Shown piece after piece: positions 35,147 to 45,200 of a stretch of DNA of 64,000 nucleotides. The position numbers and the translations under genes were made by a program. Origin of the DNA: Paracoccus liaowanqingii (GTDB lineage Bacteria; Pseudomonadota; Alphaproteobacteria; Rhodobacterales; Rhodobacteraceae); contig NZ_CP038439.1 in the NCBI RefSeq assembly GCF_004683865.2, positions 603,501 through 667,500 on the forward strand. Reading direction: 5' to 3'. How positions within the stretch are numbered: position 1 is the first letter of the stretch; each line of letters starts with the position of its first letter. The notes beneath the pieces were generated by a model. The model ran no database searches. It worked only from the letters and a program-made list of their open reading frames with translations, and was not told the DNA's origin.

Positions 35147-36313
35147 ATGCCCGTCAAGAACCGCTTTGCCGAACTGCTGCCCGAGATCACCGCCTGGCGC
35201 CGCGACTTCCACGAGAATCCCGAACTTCTGTACGAGGTCCACCGGACGGCGGGCCGCGTGGCCCAGCTGCTGCGCGAGTTCGGCTGCGACGAGGTGACGG
35301 AGGGCGTGGGCCGCACGGGCGTCGTGGGCGTCATCAAGGGCCGCACGGACAGCACGGGCCGCGTCGTGGGCCTGCGCGCCGACATGGACGCGCTGCCGAT
35401 CCACGAGCAGACGGGCGTCGACTATGCCTCGAAGACGCCGGGCGCGATGCATGCCTGCGGCCATGACGGGCACACCGCCATGCTGCTGGGCGCCGCCAAG
35501 TACCTGGCCGAGACGCGCAACTTCGACGGCACCGCGGTCGTCATCTTCCAGCCCGCCGAAGAGGGCGGCGCGGGCGGCGAGGCGATGGTGCTGGACGGTC
35601 TGGTCGACCGCTGGAAGATCGACGAGTTCTACGGCATGCACAACATGCCCGGCATGCCGGTGGGCCAGTTCTCGATCCGGCCCGGCGCGATGATGGCGGC
35701 CGCCGACCAGTTCGACATCACCGTGACCGGCAAGGGCGGGCATGCCGCCAAGCCGCATTCCTGCATCGACACCACGCTGACGGCGGCGCAGATCATCGTG
35801 GCGCTGCAATCGGTCGTCGCGCGCAACATCGACCCGCTGGACAATGCGGTGATCTCGGTCTGCGTGGTCTCGACGGATTCGACGGCGCACAACGTCATCC
35901 CGCAGGTGGTCAAGCTGCGCGGCACCGCCCGCAGCCTGGCGCCCCATGTCCGCGACCAGCTGGAGGAGGGCATCACCCGCGTCGCCACCAACATGGCCGC
36001 CGCGATGGGCGCCACCGCCCATGTCGACTACCAGCGCGGCTATCCGGTCACCATGAACGACCCGCAGGCCACCGATTGGGCGGCGGATGTCGCGCGCCAG
36101 ATCTCGGGCGGGGTGGACATGGACATGCAGCCGATGATGGGCGGCGAGGATTTCAGCTACATGCTGAACGAACGCCCCGGCGCCTACATCTGGGTCGGCA
36201 ACGGCGACACGGCGATGGTCCACCACCCCGCCTACAACTTCAACGACGAGGCGATCCCGGCGGGCTCCAGCTGGTATGCCGGCATGGTCGAGGCGCGCCT
36301 GCCCGCTGCCTGA
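35147..36313 (+). CDS. M20 family amidohydrolase (hippurate hydrolase/carboxypeptidase type)
   Basis: 388 aa cytoplasmic dinuclear metal peptidase. Metal and catalytic motifs: GLRADMDALPIHE near 76-88, MHACGHDGHTAMLLG near 101-115, FQPAEEGGAGGEAM near 139-152 and GGEDFSYML near the C-terminus. Removes an acyl group from, or opens, N-acyl amino acids and related amides. GAAGGAG at 35134-35140 supports the start. It is the last gene of the transporter cassette and converges on nothing; the next gene is purU. Confidence 0.9.
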   Translation: MPVKNRFAELLPEITAWRRDFHENPELLYEVHRTAGRVAQLLREFGCDEVTEGVGRTGVVGVIKGRTDSTGRVVGLRADMDALPIHEQTGVDYASKTPGAMHACGHDGHTAMLLGAAKYLAETRNFDGTAVVIFQPAEEGGAGGEAMVLDGLVDRWKIDEFYGMHNMPGMPVGQFSIRPGAMMAAADQFDITVTGKGGHAAKPHSCIDTTLTAAQIIVALQSVVARNIDPLDNAVISVCVVSTDSTAHNVIPQVVKLRGTARSLAPHVRDQLEEGITRVATNMAAAMGATAHVDYQRGYPVTMNDPQATDWAADVARQISGGVDMDMQPMMGGEDFSYMLNERPGAYIWVGNGDTAMVHHPAYNFNDEAIPAGSSWYAGMVEARLPAA

Positions 36314-36378
36314 TGTCGCAGGCCGCGCCTTGGCGGTCGCGAATGCGATTGCCCTTTCGCGGCGATCGGTCGAAGTGT

Positions 36379-36414
36379 CCGGGGGGCGTCAGGCACGGGT
36401 CTGGCGCCCCCCGG
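36379..36414 (+). terminator. GC-rich hairpin between the M20 gene and purU
   Basis: CCGGGGGGCG-t-CAG pairs with CTG-g-CGCCCCCCGG around a short loop; no T run. It is 66 nt after the amidohydrolase stop and 22 nt before the purU ATG, so it could end the upstream transcript or attenuate purU. Confidence 0.45.
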
Positions 36415-36435
36415 CAATGAAGGGACGACCGACGC

Positions 36436-37320
36436 ATGAAGACCTATACCCTGCGCGTGACCTGCGCCTCGACCCGCGGGATCGTCGCGGCAATTTCGGG
36501 ATTTCTGGCCGAGGCCCAGTGCAACATCACCGACAGCGCGCAGTTCGACGACGTGGAGACGGGCCGGTTCTTCATGCGCGTCAGCTTCCGGTCCGAGGGG
36601 CCGGCGGGCTTGGACGACCTGCGCGCGGGCTTCGCGCCCATCGCCGCCCGCTTCGGGATGGAGGCCGAGGTCACCGACGACGCGATGAAGAAGAAGGTGC
36701 TGATCATGGTCAGCCGCTTCGGCCATTGCCTGAACGACCTGCTGTACCGCTGGCGCATCGGCGCGCTGCCGATCGAGATCGTGGGCGTCATCTCGAACCA
36801 CCACGACTACCAGAAGGTCGTGGTGAACCATGACATCCCCTTCCACATGATCCGCGTCGATGCCGCCTCCAAGGCGCAGGCCGAGGCGCAGCAGATGGAG
36901 GTCATCGACCGATCGGGCGCCGAGCTGGTCGTGCTGGCGCGCTACATGCAGGTGCTGTCGGACCGGATGTGCCAGCAGATGTCGGGGCGGATCATCAACA
37001 TCCACCACTCGTTCCTGCCCAGCTTCAAGGGCGCCAACCCCTACAAGCAGGCCTACGAGCGCGGCGTGAAGCTGATCGGCGCGACCAGCCATTACGTCAC
37101 CGCCGATCTGGACGAGGGCCCGATCATCGAACAGGACACCGTGCGCGTCACCCATGCCCAATCGCCGGGCGATTACGTCTCGCTTGGCCGCGATGTCGAG
37201 GCGCAGGTGCTGGCCCGGGCGGTCCACGCGCATATCCACGGGCGGGTCTTCCTGAACGCCGCCAAGACGGTGGTCTTTCCACCCTCGCCCGGCAGCTATG
37301 CCAGCGAGCGGATGGGCTGA
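36436..37320 (+). CDS. purU: Formyltetrahydrofolate deformylase
   Basis: 294 aa. Hydrolyses 10-formyl-THF to THF and formate. N-terminal ACT regulatory domain (1-80, RVTCASTRGIVAAISGFLAE) and C-terminal formyltransferase fold with NIHHSFLPSFKGANPY and the later DLDEGPIIEQD. Together with folD at 60810 the window carries two one-carbon genes, not linked. Followed by repeat copy E as the likely terminator. Confidence 0.95.
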   Translation: MKTYTLRVTCASTRGIVAAISGFLAEAQCNITDSAQFDDVETGRFFMRVSFRSEGPAGLDDLRAGFAPIAARFGMEAEVTDDAMKKKVLIMVSRFGHCLNDLLYRWRIGALPIEIVGVISNHHDYQKVVVNHDIPFHMIRVDAASKAQAEAQQMEVIDRSGAELVVLARYMQVLSDRMCQQMSGRIINIHHSFLPSFKGANPYKQAYERGVKLIGATSHYVTADLDEGPIIEQDTVRVTHAQSPGDYVSLGRDVEAQVLARAVHAHIHGRVFLNAAKTVVFPPSPGSYASERMG

Positions 37321-37328
37321 GCTGCCGC

Positions 37329-37416
37329 AAAAGGGGGGCTTTGGGCCCCCCGTCGCGCAAGCGCGACTCCCCCCGCAGGATATTTGTGCCAAGGCGAAAT
37401 GGCTTGAGTTCGCCTT
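37329..37416 (+). repeat. Dispersed 3'-end element, copy E (after purU)
   Basis: Two hairpins, GGGGGGC-tttgg-GCCCCCC (37333-37351) and GTCGCG-caag-CGCGAC (37352-37367), then TCCCCCCGCAGGATATTT, GTG, CCAAGGCGAA (37368-37398; the last block has diverged from AAGATGAA). The diverged end forms its own stem AAGGCGAA/TTCGCCTT (37391-37416), which suggests the change was compensated by a new pairing. Confidence 0.82.
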
Positions 37417-37480
37417 GACCCGATGCTGGATCGCCGGCTCTGCGGAACAGGCGGGGGGCCGATGACCAATCACGGCAAAG

Positions 37481-37509
37481 CGCCCCGCGTCCGGATCGAA
37501 GGCGGGGCG
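37481..37509. terminator. Hairpin between repeat copies E and F'
   Basis: Stem CGCCCCGC / GCGGGGCG with a 13-nt loop, in the 95-nt spacer between the two repeat copies at the purU/BMP junction. No T run; no gene in this spacer. Confidence 0.35.
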
Positions 37510-37517
37510 TCATGCTA

Positions 37518-37580
37518 TTCATCTTGGTCCAAATATCCCGGGGGGAGGCGCCGCAGGCGGCGGGGGGCAGCGCCCCCTGC
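37518..37580 (-). repeat. Dispersed 3'-end element, copy F' (after the BMP gene)
   Basis: On the minus strand: GGGGGCG/CGCCCCC-type stem (37562-37577), a shorter second stem CGCC-tgc-GGCG (37548-37558), TCCCCCCGGGATATTT, GGA, CCAAGATGAA. Begins 11 nt after the stop of the BMP-type binding protein, in sense with it. Confidence 0.85.
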
Positions 37581-37591
37581 CTTCCTTTTCG

Positions 37592-38668
37592 TTACTGCGG
37601 GATCTGGGCGGTGATGCCTTCGACGTAGAAGTTCATCGACTGCAGGTCCTCGTCCGAGGCGGTCTCTCCTTCGGCCAGCCAGACCGAGCCGTCTGCCTTG
37701 TTCAGCGGGCCGGTGAAGGGGTGGTACTCGCCCGCGCCGATGGCGTCGCGCAGGGCCTCGGCCTCGGCCTTGACCTCGGCGGGCACCGCGTCGGTGATCT
37801 CGCCGATCACGACCTCGCCGTCACCGATCCCGGCCCAGCTGGCACCGCTTTCCCAGGTGCCGTCCAGCATCGCGCCGACGCGCTTGATGTAGTAGGGCGA
37901 CCATTCGTCGATGATCGAGGCGACGCGGGGCGAGGGCTTGAAGGCCGCCATGTCGCTGGCCTGGCCGAAGCCGATGGCGCCCGCCGCCTGCGCCTGCGCC
38001 AGGGGTGCGGTCGAGTCGGTGTGCTGCAGGATCACGTCCACGCCTTCGGCCAGCAGCGCGGCGGCGGCATCGGCCTCCTTCGCGGGATCGAACCAGCTGT
38101 AGGCCCAGACCACGCGCATCTCCACGTCCGGGTTCACCTTGCGGGCATGGATGAAGCTGGAGTTGATGCCCTGGATCACCTCGGGGATCGGGAAGGACCC
38201 GATATAGCCGATGATGTCGGATTCGGTCATCCGGCCCGCGATGGTGCCGATCACGGCGCGGCCCTCGTAGAAGCGCGCGTCATAGGTGGCGACGTTTTCG
38301 GAGCGCTTGTAGCCGGTGGCATGTTCGAACTTCACGTCGGGAAACCTGGCCGCGACGTTCATCACCGGGTCCATGAAGCCGAAGCTGGTGGCGAAGATCA
38401 GGTCGTTGCCGGCCAGCGCCAGCTGGGTCAGGGCGCGTTCGGCATCGGCGCCCTCGGGCACGCTTTCGATGAAGGTGGTCTCGACCCGGTCGCCGTATTC
38501 GGCCTCGATCGCCTGACGGCCCAGATCGTGCTGATAGGTCCAGCCGCCGTCGCCCACCGGGCCCACATAGATGAAGCCGATCTTGAGCGGCTCGTCCTGC
38601 GCGAAGGCGGGGGCGGCCAGCGTGGCGGCCAGCGCCGAGGCGGTGGCCAGAAGTGTTCTGCGATGCAT
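37592..38668 (-). CDS. BMP-family ABC transporter substrate-binding protein
   Basis: 358 aa. Signal peptide ending APAFAQ at residue 24; Bmp/PnrA fold with IGFIYVGPVGDGGWTYQHDL at 29-48 and IGYIGSFPIPEVIQG near 153-167. Family members bind nucleosides or related purines. It is the last gene of a four-gene operon (ATPase, two permeases, binding protein), 33 nt behind the second permease. No lipobox: it is a soluble periplasmic protein. Adjacent deoC/purU hint at nucleoside or purine uptake but do not prove it. Confidence 0.9.
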   Translation of the reverse strand: MHRRTLLATASALAATLAAPAFAQDEPLKIGFIYVGPVGDGGWTYQHDLGRQAIEAEYGDRVETTFIESVPEGADAERALTQLALAGNDLIFATSFGFMDPVMNVAARFPDVKFEHATGYKRSENVATYDARFYEGRAVIGTIAGRMTESDIIGYIGSFPIPEVIQGINSSFIHARKVNPDVEMRVVWAYSWFDPAKEADAAAALLAEGVDVILQHTDSTAPLAQAQAAGAIGFGQASDMAAFKPSPRVASIIDEWSPYYIKRVGAMLDGTWESGASWAGIGDGEVVIGEITDAVPAEVKAEAEALRDAIGAGEYHPFTGPLNKADGSVWLAEGETASDEDLQSMNFYVEGITAQIPQ

Positions 38669-38701
38669 GATGTCCCTCTTTCTGTCGTGGTCGGCTGCGT
38701 G

Positions 38702-39592
38702 TCAGCGCAGCGCGTGGAAATTCCGCCCGAGCGATCCGGGCGCCCCGCCGCCCGCGCGCCGGCTGTATTTCTGGCGGGCCGAGATGATGACCAGCACCAG
38801 GATCGTGGCCAGATAGGGCGCCATGGACAACAGCTGCACCGGCACCGCGACCCCCGCCGCCTGCAGGCGCAGCTGCAGCACGGTCACGCCGCCGAAGAGC
38901 CATGCGCCCGCCAGCACGCCCGGCGCGGTCCATTTGGAGAAGACCACGATGGCCAGCGCGATCCAGCCCGCGCCCGCCGTCATCCCTTCCGTCCATTGCA
39001 GCACTGTCGCGATCGAGATGAACGCGCCGCCGACCCCCGCCATGGCGCCGCCGAAGGCGATGGCGGCGGTGCGGGTCAGCCGCACGCTGTAGCCGAGCGC
39101 ATGGGCGGCTTCGTGGTTCTCGCCCACGCCGCGCAGGATCAGGCCCGCGCGGGACCGGTTCAGGAACGCCCAGATCAGCGGCACCATGATCAGCCCCAGC
39201 CAGACGATCCAGTTGATGCGCAGGGGGCCCGCGGGCATGGGCGGCGCCTTCACGCCCTCGAAGGGCTTGCCGAACATCGCGGCCAGGCCCAGCCCGAACA
39301 GGGTCAGCGCCAGGCCCGAGGCGACCTGGTTGGCCAAAAACAGCTGCGTCAGCAGCGCGAACAGCATCGAGATGACAGCTCCCGCGATGGCCGCGACCAG
39401 GAAGCCCAGGAACGGATTTCCGGTGGCATAGGCGGCGGCAAAGCCCGCCAGCGCGCCGGTGATCATCATCCCCTCGACGCCCAAGTTCAGCACGCCCGCG
39501 CGTTCGGCCACCAGCTCGCCCAAGGCGGCGAAGAGGATCGGGGTCGCGGCCGACAGAAGCAGCAGGAAGACGGAGAGCGGGTCGATCATCAT
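38702..39592 (-). CDS. ABC transporter permease (NupC/YufQ-like, BPD_transp_2)
   Basis: 296 aa, about eight membrane helices. ALGELVAERAGVLNLGVEGMM (residues 23-43 region; key part RAGVLNLGVEGMM) is the signature of permeases in BMP-type nucleoside transporters. Two adjacent ATGs (39592, 39589) are possible; the first overlaps the upstream permease stop by 4 nt. Confidence 0.9.
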   Translation of the reverse strand: MMIDPLSVFLLLLSAATPILFAALGELVAERAGVLNLGVEGMMITGALAGFAAAYATGNPFLGFLVAAIAGAVISMLFALLTQLFLANQVASGLALTLFGLGLAAMFGKPFEGVKAPPMPAGPLRINWIVWLGLIMVPLIWAFLNRSRAGLILRGVGENHEAAHALGYSVRLTRTAAIAFGGAMAGVGGAFISIATVLQWTEGMTAGAGWIALAIVVFSKWTAPGVLAGAWLFGGVTVLQLRLQAAGVAVPVQLLSMAPYLATILVLVIISARQKYSRRAGGGAPGSLGRNFHALR

Positions 39593-40665
39593 GCGCGAAC
39601 CCTCCGGCGGATCCGGAAGCGGGTCAGCAGATCGAAGCCCAGCAGGAAGAACAGCAGCATCCCCTGGAACACCTGCACGGTGGCGGCGGGCAGGGACATG
39701 GTCAGCTGCGCCAGCTCTCCGCCGATATAGGTCAGGGCCAGCAGCAGGCCGGCCAGCAGGATGCCCACCGGATGCAGCCGTCCCAGAAAGGCCACGATGA
39801 TGGCGGTGAAGCCATAGCCCGTGCCCAGGTTGTCGGTGATCTGGCCCGCCGGGCCCGCGACCTCGAAAAGGCCCGCGGCACCCGCCAGCGCGCCCGACAG
39901 GCCCAGACAGAAGGCCACCAGCGTCGTGGGGCTGACGCCCGCGAAACGGGCGGCGCGCGGCGCGGTGCCGGCGGCGCGGATGTGGAAGCCGCGGATATGG
40001 CGGCTCATCAGCACCCAGGTCGCCAGCACGGCCACGGCGGCGGCGACCACGCCCCAATGCGCGCCGGTGCCCGCGATCAGCTCGGGGTTGGCGGCCGACG
40101 GGTATTGCTGCAGGTTGCGCGAGCCGGGAAAGCCCATGCCCTCGGGGTTCCGCATCGGGCCGAAGGCCATCCAGGCCGCCACACGCTGCGCCACATAGAC
40201 CAGCATCAGAGACACCAGAATTTCCGACGCTCCGAACCAGTTCCGGAGCAGCGCGGGGATCATGCCCCAGGCCCAGCCCCCGGCCAGCCCCGCCAGCACC
40301 ATCAGCGGGAACAGCCACCACGCCTCCAGCGGGTACAGCGCCAGCGCGACGGCGGCGCCGGTGATGGCGCCGATGATGTACTGCCCCTCGGCCCCGATGT
40401 TCCAGATGCCGGCCCGAAAGCCGATGGCCAGGCCCGAGGCGATCAGGATCAGCGGCGCGGCCTTGATCAGCAGCTGCGGGCGGGAATAGGAGGCGGCCGG
40501 CCCGAACAGCGGGTCCCAGAAGATCGTGCGGATCGCCGCAACCGGGTCATAGCCCATGATCGCGAACAGCAAACCGCCCGTGACCATCGTGGCCAGCACG
40601 GCCATCACCGGCGTGGCGATCTGCCAGCCGTTCGAGGCGGTTTGCCGGGGCACCAGCAGGATCAT
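39589..40665 (-). CDS. ABC transporter permease (NupB/YufP-like, BPD_transp_2)
   Basis: 358 aa, about ten membrane helices from TPVMAVLATMVTGGLLFAIM near 18-37. GLAIGFRAGIWNIGAEGQY is the family signature. The ATG at 40665 overlaps the ATPase stop by 4 nt, which fixes the start against a much longer frame that would run antisense-like Arg/Pro-rich sequence. Confidence 0.9.
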   Translation of the reverse strand: MILLVPRQTASNGWQIATPVMAVLATMVTGGLLFAIMGYDPVAAIRTIFWDPLFGPAASYSRPQLLIKAAPLILIASGLAIGFRAGIWNIGAEGQYIIGAITGAAVALALYPLEAWWLFPLMVLAGLAGGWAWGMIPALLRNWFGASEILVSLMLVYVAQRVAAWMAFGPMRNPEGMGFPGSRNLQQYPSAANPELIAGTGAHWGVVAAAVAVLATWVLMSRHIRGFHIRAAGTAPRAARFAGVSPTTLVAFCLGLSGALAGAAGLFEVAGPAGQITDNLGTGYGFTAIIVAFLGRLHPVGILLAGLLLALTYIGGELAQLTMSLPAATVQVFQGMLLFFLLGFDLLTRFRIRRRVRA

Positions 40666-42182
40666 GGGCGGGCCTCTTCCATGCCATGCGCGCCGCCCAG
40701 CATCAGGCCGATGCGGTCCAGCGTCAGGCCTTCGGTGGGGACGGGGGGCGACAGCCGCCCCTCGTTCAGGGCGCAGAAGCGGTCGGACAGCTCCAGCAGC
40801 TCGTCCAGATCCTGGCTGATGACGATGACGCCCGCGCCCTGGCGCGCCAGATCCAGCAGCGACTGGCGGACGGCAGCCGCGGCGCCGGCATCCACGCCCC
40901 AGGTGGGCTGGTTGACGACCAGCACGCGGGGATCCTGCATGACCTCGCGCCCGATCACGAATTTCTGCAGATTGCCCCCCGACAGGGCGCGGGCGGGCAC
41001 ATGGGGGCCGGGAGTGCGCACGTCGAAGCCCTGGATGACCGCCAGCGCATAGTCGCGCGCGGCACCGTGGTCGATCATCCCGCGCCGCACCAGCCCCTTG
41101 CGGGCGCCGGCGGTCAGCAGGGTGTTTTCGGTCAGGCTGAAATCGGGCACGGCGGCATGGCCAAGCCGGTCCTCGGGCGCGGTCAGCAGGCCCGCCACGC
41201 GGCGCGGCTCGGGGCCTTGGGCCGAGAGATCGGCGCCCTCCAGCACGACGCTGCCCGGTGCGCTGCGGACCTCGCCCGACAGGGCGGCCAGCAGCTCCTC
41301 CTGCCCGTTGCCCGCCACGCCGCCGATCCCCAGGATCTCGCCCGCGCGCAGCGTCAGGGCGATGTCCTTCAGCGCCGTGCCCTCGGCATCCGGGGCGGGC
41401 TGGCTGAGGGCGGTGACCTGCAGCAGCACCGCGCCCGCCTGACGGCCCGAGCGGTCGATGACGCGCATCTGCCCGCCGACCATCATCGCCGCCAGATCGC
41501 GGGCGGAATGGGCGCGGGGATCGCAGCTGTCCACGACCTTTCCGTGGCGCAGGATCGTGGCACGGTCGCAATGGGCGCGGATCTCGTCCAGCTTGTGGCT
41601 GATATAGAGGATCGCGGTGCCGCCCGCCGCCAGCTTGCGCAGCGTGGCGAACAGCAGCTCGGCCTCCTGCGGGGTCAGCACCGAGGTCGGTTCGTCCATG
41701 ATCAGCAGGCGCGGATCCTGCAGCAGGCAGCGGATGATCTCGACCCGCTGGCGTTCGCCCGCCGACAGGGTGACGATGCGCCGCGCGGGGTTCAGGGGCA
41801 GGCCGAAGTCATGGCTGACCTTGGTGATGCGCGCGGCCAGTTCGCGCCGGGGCGGCGGGGCCTCCATGCCAAGGGCAATGTTCTCGGCCACGGTCAGCGC
41901 GTCGAACAGGCTGAAATGCTGGAACACCATCGCCACGCCCGCCGCACGGGCGGCGCGGGGATCGGCGGGCGCATGGGGGCTGGCCCCCAGCCACATCCGC
42001 CCGTCATCGGGACGCACGAGGCCGTAGATCATCTTGACCAGCGTCGACTTGCCCGCGCCGTTCTCGCCCAAAAGGGCGTGGATCTCTCCGGCACGGACGG
42101 TAAACGACACGTCGTCATTGGCGCGCACGCCGGGATAGGACTTGCCGATCCCTTCGGCACGAAAGACGGCGATGTCGGTCAA
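40662..42182 (-). CDS. Double-ATPase subunit of the BMP-type ABC transporter
   Basis: 506 aa with two ATPase modules, RbsA/NupA-like. Module one is complete: GENGAGKS near 37-44, LSAGERQRVEI, MDEPTSVLT. Module two has a degenerate P loop (GVAGNGQEEL) and LSGGNLQKFVIGREV. No ATG is available before residue 50: two TTG codons, at 42200 and 42182, are in frame. The one at 42182 is preferred because GAGGGG stands 6 nt upstream of it. First gene of the operon, divergent from dnaE across about 94 nt. Confidence 0.88.
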   Translation of the reverse strand: MTDIAVFRAEGIGKSYPGVRANDDVSFTVRAGEIHALLGENGAGKSTLVKMIYGLVRPDDGRMWLGASPHAPADPRAARAAGVAMVFQHFSLFDALTVAENIALGMEAPPPRRELAARITKVSHDFGLPLNPARRIVTLSAGERQRVEIIRCLLQDPRLLIMDEPTSVLTPQEAELLFATLRKLAAGGTAILYISHKLDEIRAHCDRATILRHGKVVDSCDPRAHSARDLAAMMVGGQMRVIDRSGRQAGAVLLQVTALSQPAPDAEGTALKDIALTLRAGEILGIGGVAGNGQEELLAALSGEVRSAPGSVVLEGADLSAQGPEPRRVAGLLTAPEDRLGHAAVPDFSLTENTLLTAGARKGLVRRGMIDHGAARDYALAVIQGFDVRTPGPHVPARALSGGNLQKFVIGREVMQDPRVLVVNQPTWGVDAGAAAAVRQSLLDLARQGAGVIVISQDLDELLELSDRFCALNEGRLSPPVPTEGLTLDRIGLMLGGAHGMEEARP

Positions 42183-42276
42183 GTCTGTCCCCTCGGTCAA
42201 AGCCTTGCCTGCTTAGACCGCAAATCGCGACCCTGGCAATTGCGCTGTTCGGTCAGGCTGCGATACTGTCCCCCTC
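42183..42276. promoter_or_regulatory. Divergent promoter region BMP transporter / dnaE
   Basis: Only 94 nt separate the two divergent start codons, so promoters of the transporter operon (minus) and dnaE (plus) must overlap or interleave here. I see no clear consensus hexamers. Confidence 0.4.
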
Positions 42277-45200
42277 ATGGCCCCAAAATCCCCCCGATTC
42301 ATCCACCTTCGCACACATTCTGAGCATTCTTTGCTGGAAGGTGCCATTCCTGTAGGCAAATTGCCGGGACTTGCCGCAGATGCAGGCATGCCCGCCGTGG
42401 CGCTGACCGACAGCAACAACATGTTCGCCGCGCTGGAATTCAGCGTGAAGGCCCGCGACAAGGGCATCCAGCCGATCGTCGGCTGCCAGGTGACGCTGGC
42501 CGCCGAGGCGACCGGCCCAGTGGTGCTGCTGGCGCAGGATCGCGCCGGCTGGCTGAACCTGATGGCGCTGTCCTCGTGTCTGTACCTGCGCGAGGGCGGG
42601 GCGCTGCCGCATGTCACGCTGGACGAGCTGTGCGCCCGGTCCGAGGGGCTGATCTGCCTGACCGGCGGGGCGACGGGGCCCCTGGGCCAGCTGGTCGCGC
42701 AGGGGCAGGGGCCCAAGGCCGAGGCCCTGGTCGACCGCCTGACCGCCGCCTTCCCCACCCGCCTCTATGTGGAACTGCAGCGCCATCCCGGCGAAACCGG
42801 CCAGCTGATGGCCGCCGAGGCCGCGTCCGAGGCCGGGCTGATCGCGCTGGCCTATGCGCGCGACCTGCCGCTGGTCGCCACGAACGACGTCTACTTCCCC
42901 AAGACCACCATGTACGAGGCGCATGACGCGCTGATCTGCATCGCGGAAAAAGCCTATGTCGACCAGTCCCAGCCCCGCCGCCGCCTGACGCCGCAGCATT
43001 ACTTCAAGTCGCCCGAGGAAATGGCGGTGCTGTTCGCCGACCTGCCCGAGGCGATCGAGAACACCGTCGAGATCGCCCGCCGCTGCGCCTTCGCCGTGGC
43101 CCGCCACGCCCCGATCCTGCCCAAGTTCGCCGATGACGAGGTGGCCGAGCTGCGCCGCCAGGCGCAGGCGGGGCTGGCCGAACGGTTGAAGGTCATCCCC
43201 CATGCCGTCACCCCCGAGGACTATGCCGCGCGGCTGGAATTCGAGCTGGGCATCATCGAGCAGATGGGGTTCCCCGGCTATTTCCTGATCGTCGCCGACT
43301 TCATCCGATGGGCCAAGGACCAGGGCATCCCGGTCGGACCGGGGCGCGGGTCGGGGGCGGGCAGCCTGGTGGCCTATGCGCTGACCATCACGGACCTCGA
43401 TCCGCTGCGCTACAGCCTGCTCTTCGAACGCTTCCTGAACCCGGAACGGGTCAGCATGCCCGACTTCGACATCGACTTCTGCATGGACCGCCGCGAGGAG
43501 GTGATCCGCTACGTGCAGGGCAAGTACGGGGCCGACAAGGTGGGGCAGATCATCACCTTCGGCGCGCTGCTGTCCAAGGCCGCCGTCCGCGACGTGGGCC
43601 GGGTGCTGCAGCTGCCCTTCGGCCAGGTGGACCGCCTGTCCAAGATGATCCCGCTGGAGGGCGTCAAGCCCGTCAGCATCGCCAAGGCCCGCGCCGACGA
43701 GCCGCGCCTGCGCGAGGCCGCCCGCGAGGAGGTCGTGGCCCGACTGCTGGACTATGCCGAGCAGCTGGAGGGGCTCTATCGCAACGCCTCGACCCATGCG
43801 GCGGGCGTGGTGATCGGGGACCGGCCGCTGGACCAGCTGGTGCCGCTCTATCGCGATCCGGCCTCCGACATGCCGGCCACGCAGTTCAACATGAAATGGG
43901 TGGAACAGGCCGGTCTGGTCAAGTTCGACTTCCTGGGGCTGAAGACCCTGACGGTGATCCAGAACGCCGTCGACCTGATCAACGGCGCCGGGCGGCCGCT
44001 GCATGTCGCCGCCGACGGGCGGCAGTTGTACGACCCCACCCCGGGCACCGAAAACCAGATCAACCTGATCCCGCTGGACGACGCACCCAGCTACGAGCTC
44101 TTCGCCTCGGCCCGCACGGTGGCGGTCTTCCAGGTGGAATCCTCGGGCATGATGGATGCGCTGCGGCGCATGAAGCCCACCTGCATCGAGGATATCGTGG
44201 CGCTGGTCGCCCTCTATCGCCCCGGTCCGATGGAGAACATCCCCACCTATTGCGAGGTCAAGAACGGCCTGCGCGACCTGGAATCCATCCATCCCAGCAT
44301 CGACCACATCCTGGCCGAAACGCAGGGCATCATCGTCTATCAGGAACAGGTGATGCAGATCGCGCAGGTCATGGCGGGCTATTCGCTCGGCGGCGCCGAC
44401 CTGCTGCGCCGCGCCATGGGCAAGAAGATCGCCGCCGAGATGGCCAAGGAACGCCCCAAGTTCGTCAAGGGCGCGGTGGCCGCCGGGGTGCCCGACAAGA
44501 AGGCGGGCGAGGTCTTCGATCTTTTGGAAAAGTTCGCCAATTACGGCTTCAACAAGTCCCACGCCGCCGCCTATGCGGTCGTCAGCTACCAGACCGCCTG
44601 GCTCAAGGCCAACCACCCGGTCGAGTTCATGGCCGCCGTGATGAACTGCGACATCCACCTGACCGACAAGCTGGCCATCTACAAACGCGAATGCGACCGC
44701 ATGGGGATCGAGATGGTGCCGCCCTGCGTCAACCGCTCGGCCCCCGGTTTCACCACCGGGCCGGGCCGCATCCACTATGCCCTGGGCGCGCTCAAGGGCG
44801 TGGGCCTCGAGGCGATGCGTCTGATCCATGATGCGCGGCGTGCGGGCGGGGAGGGGGACCAGCCCTTCCGCGACATCCACGACTTCGCCCGCCGCGTCGA
44901 CATGAAGCGCGTGGGCAAGCGCCCGCTCGAGATGCTGGCCCGCGCCGGGGCCTTCGACATCCTCGACGACAACCGCGCCCGGGTGATGAAGTCGCTGGAC
45001 GCGCTGGTCGCGTGGTCGGCGGCGGTGCAGGATCAGGCGGCCTCGACCCAGACCTCGCTGTTCGGCGGGGGCGAGGATCTGCCACCGCCCCGCCCGGCGC
45101 TGGCGGGCATCTGGCTGCCGACTGAGAAGCTGGCCGAGGAGCACAAGGCCATCGGCTTCTACCTCTCCGGCCATCCGCTGGACGACTACCTGCCGGCGCT

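Noticed and set aside
36379..36436. ZTP or THF riboswitch before purU
   Set aside because: Only a simple GC-rich hairpin is visible; the conserved loops of those riboswitches are not there.
37423..37614. Small plus-strand frame between purU and the BMP gene
   Set aside because: It runs through repeat copy F' and its Arg/Gly-rich translation is explained by the repeat hairpins.
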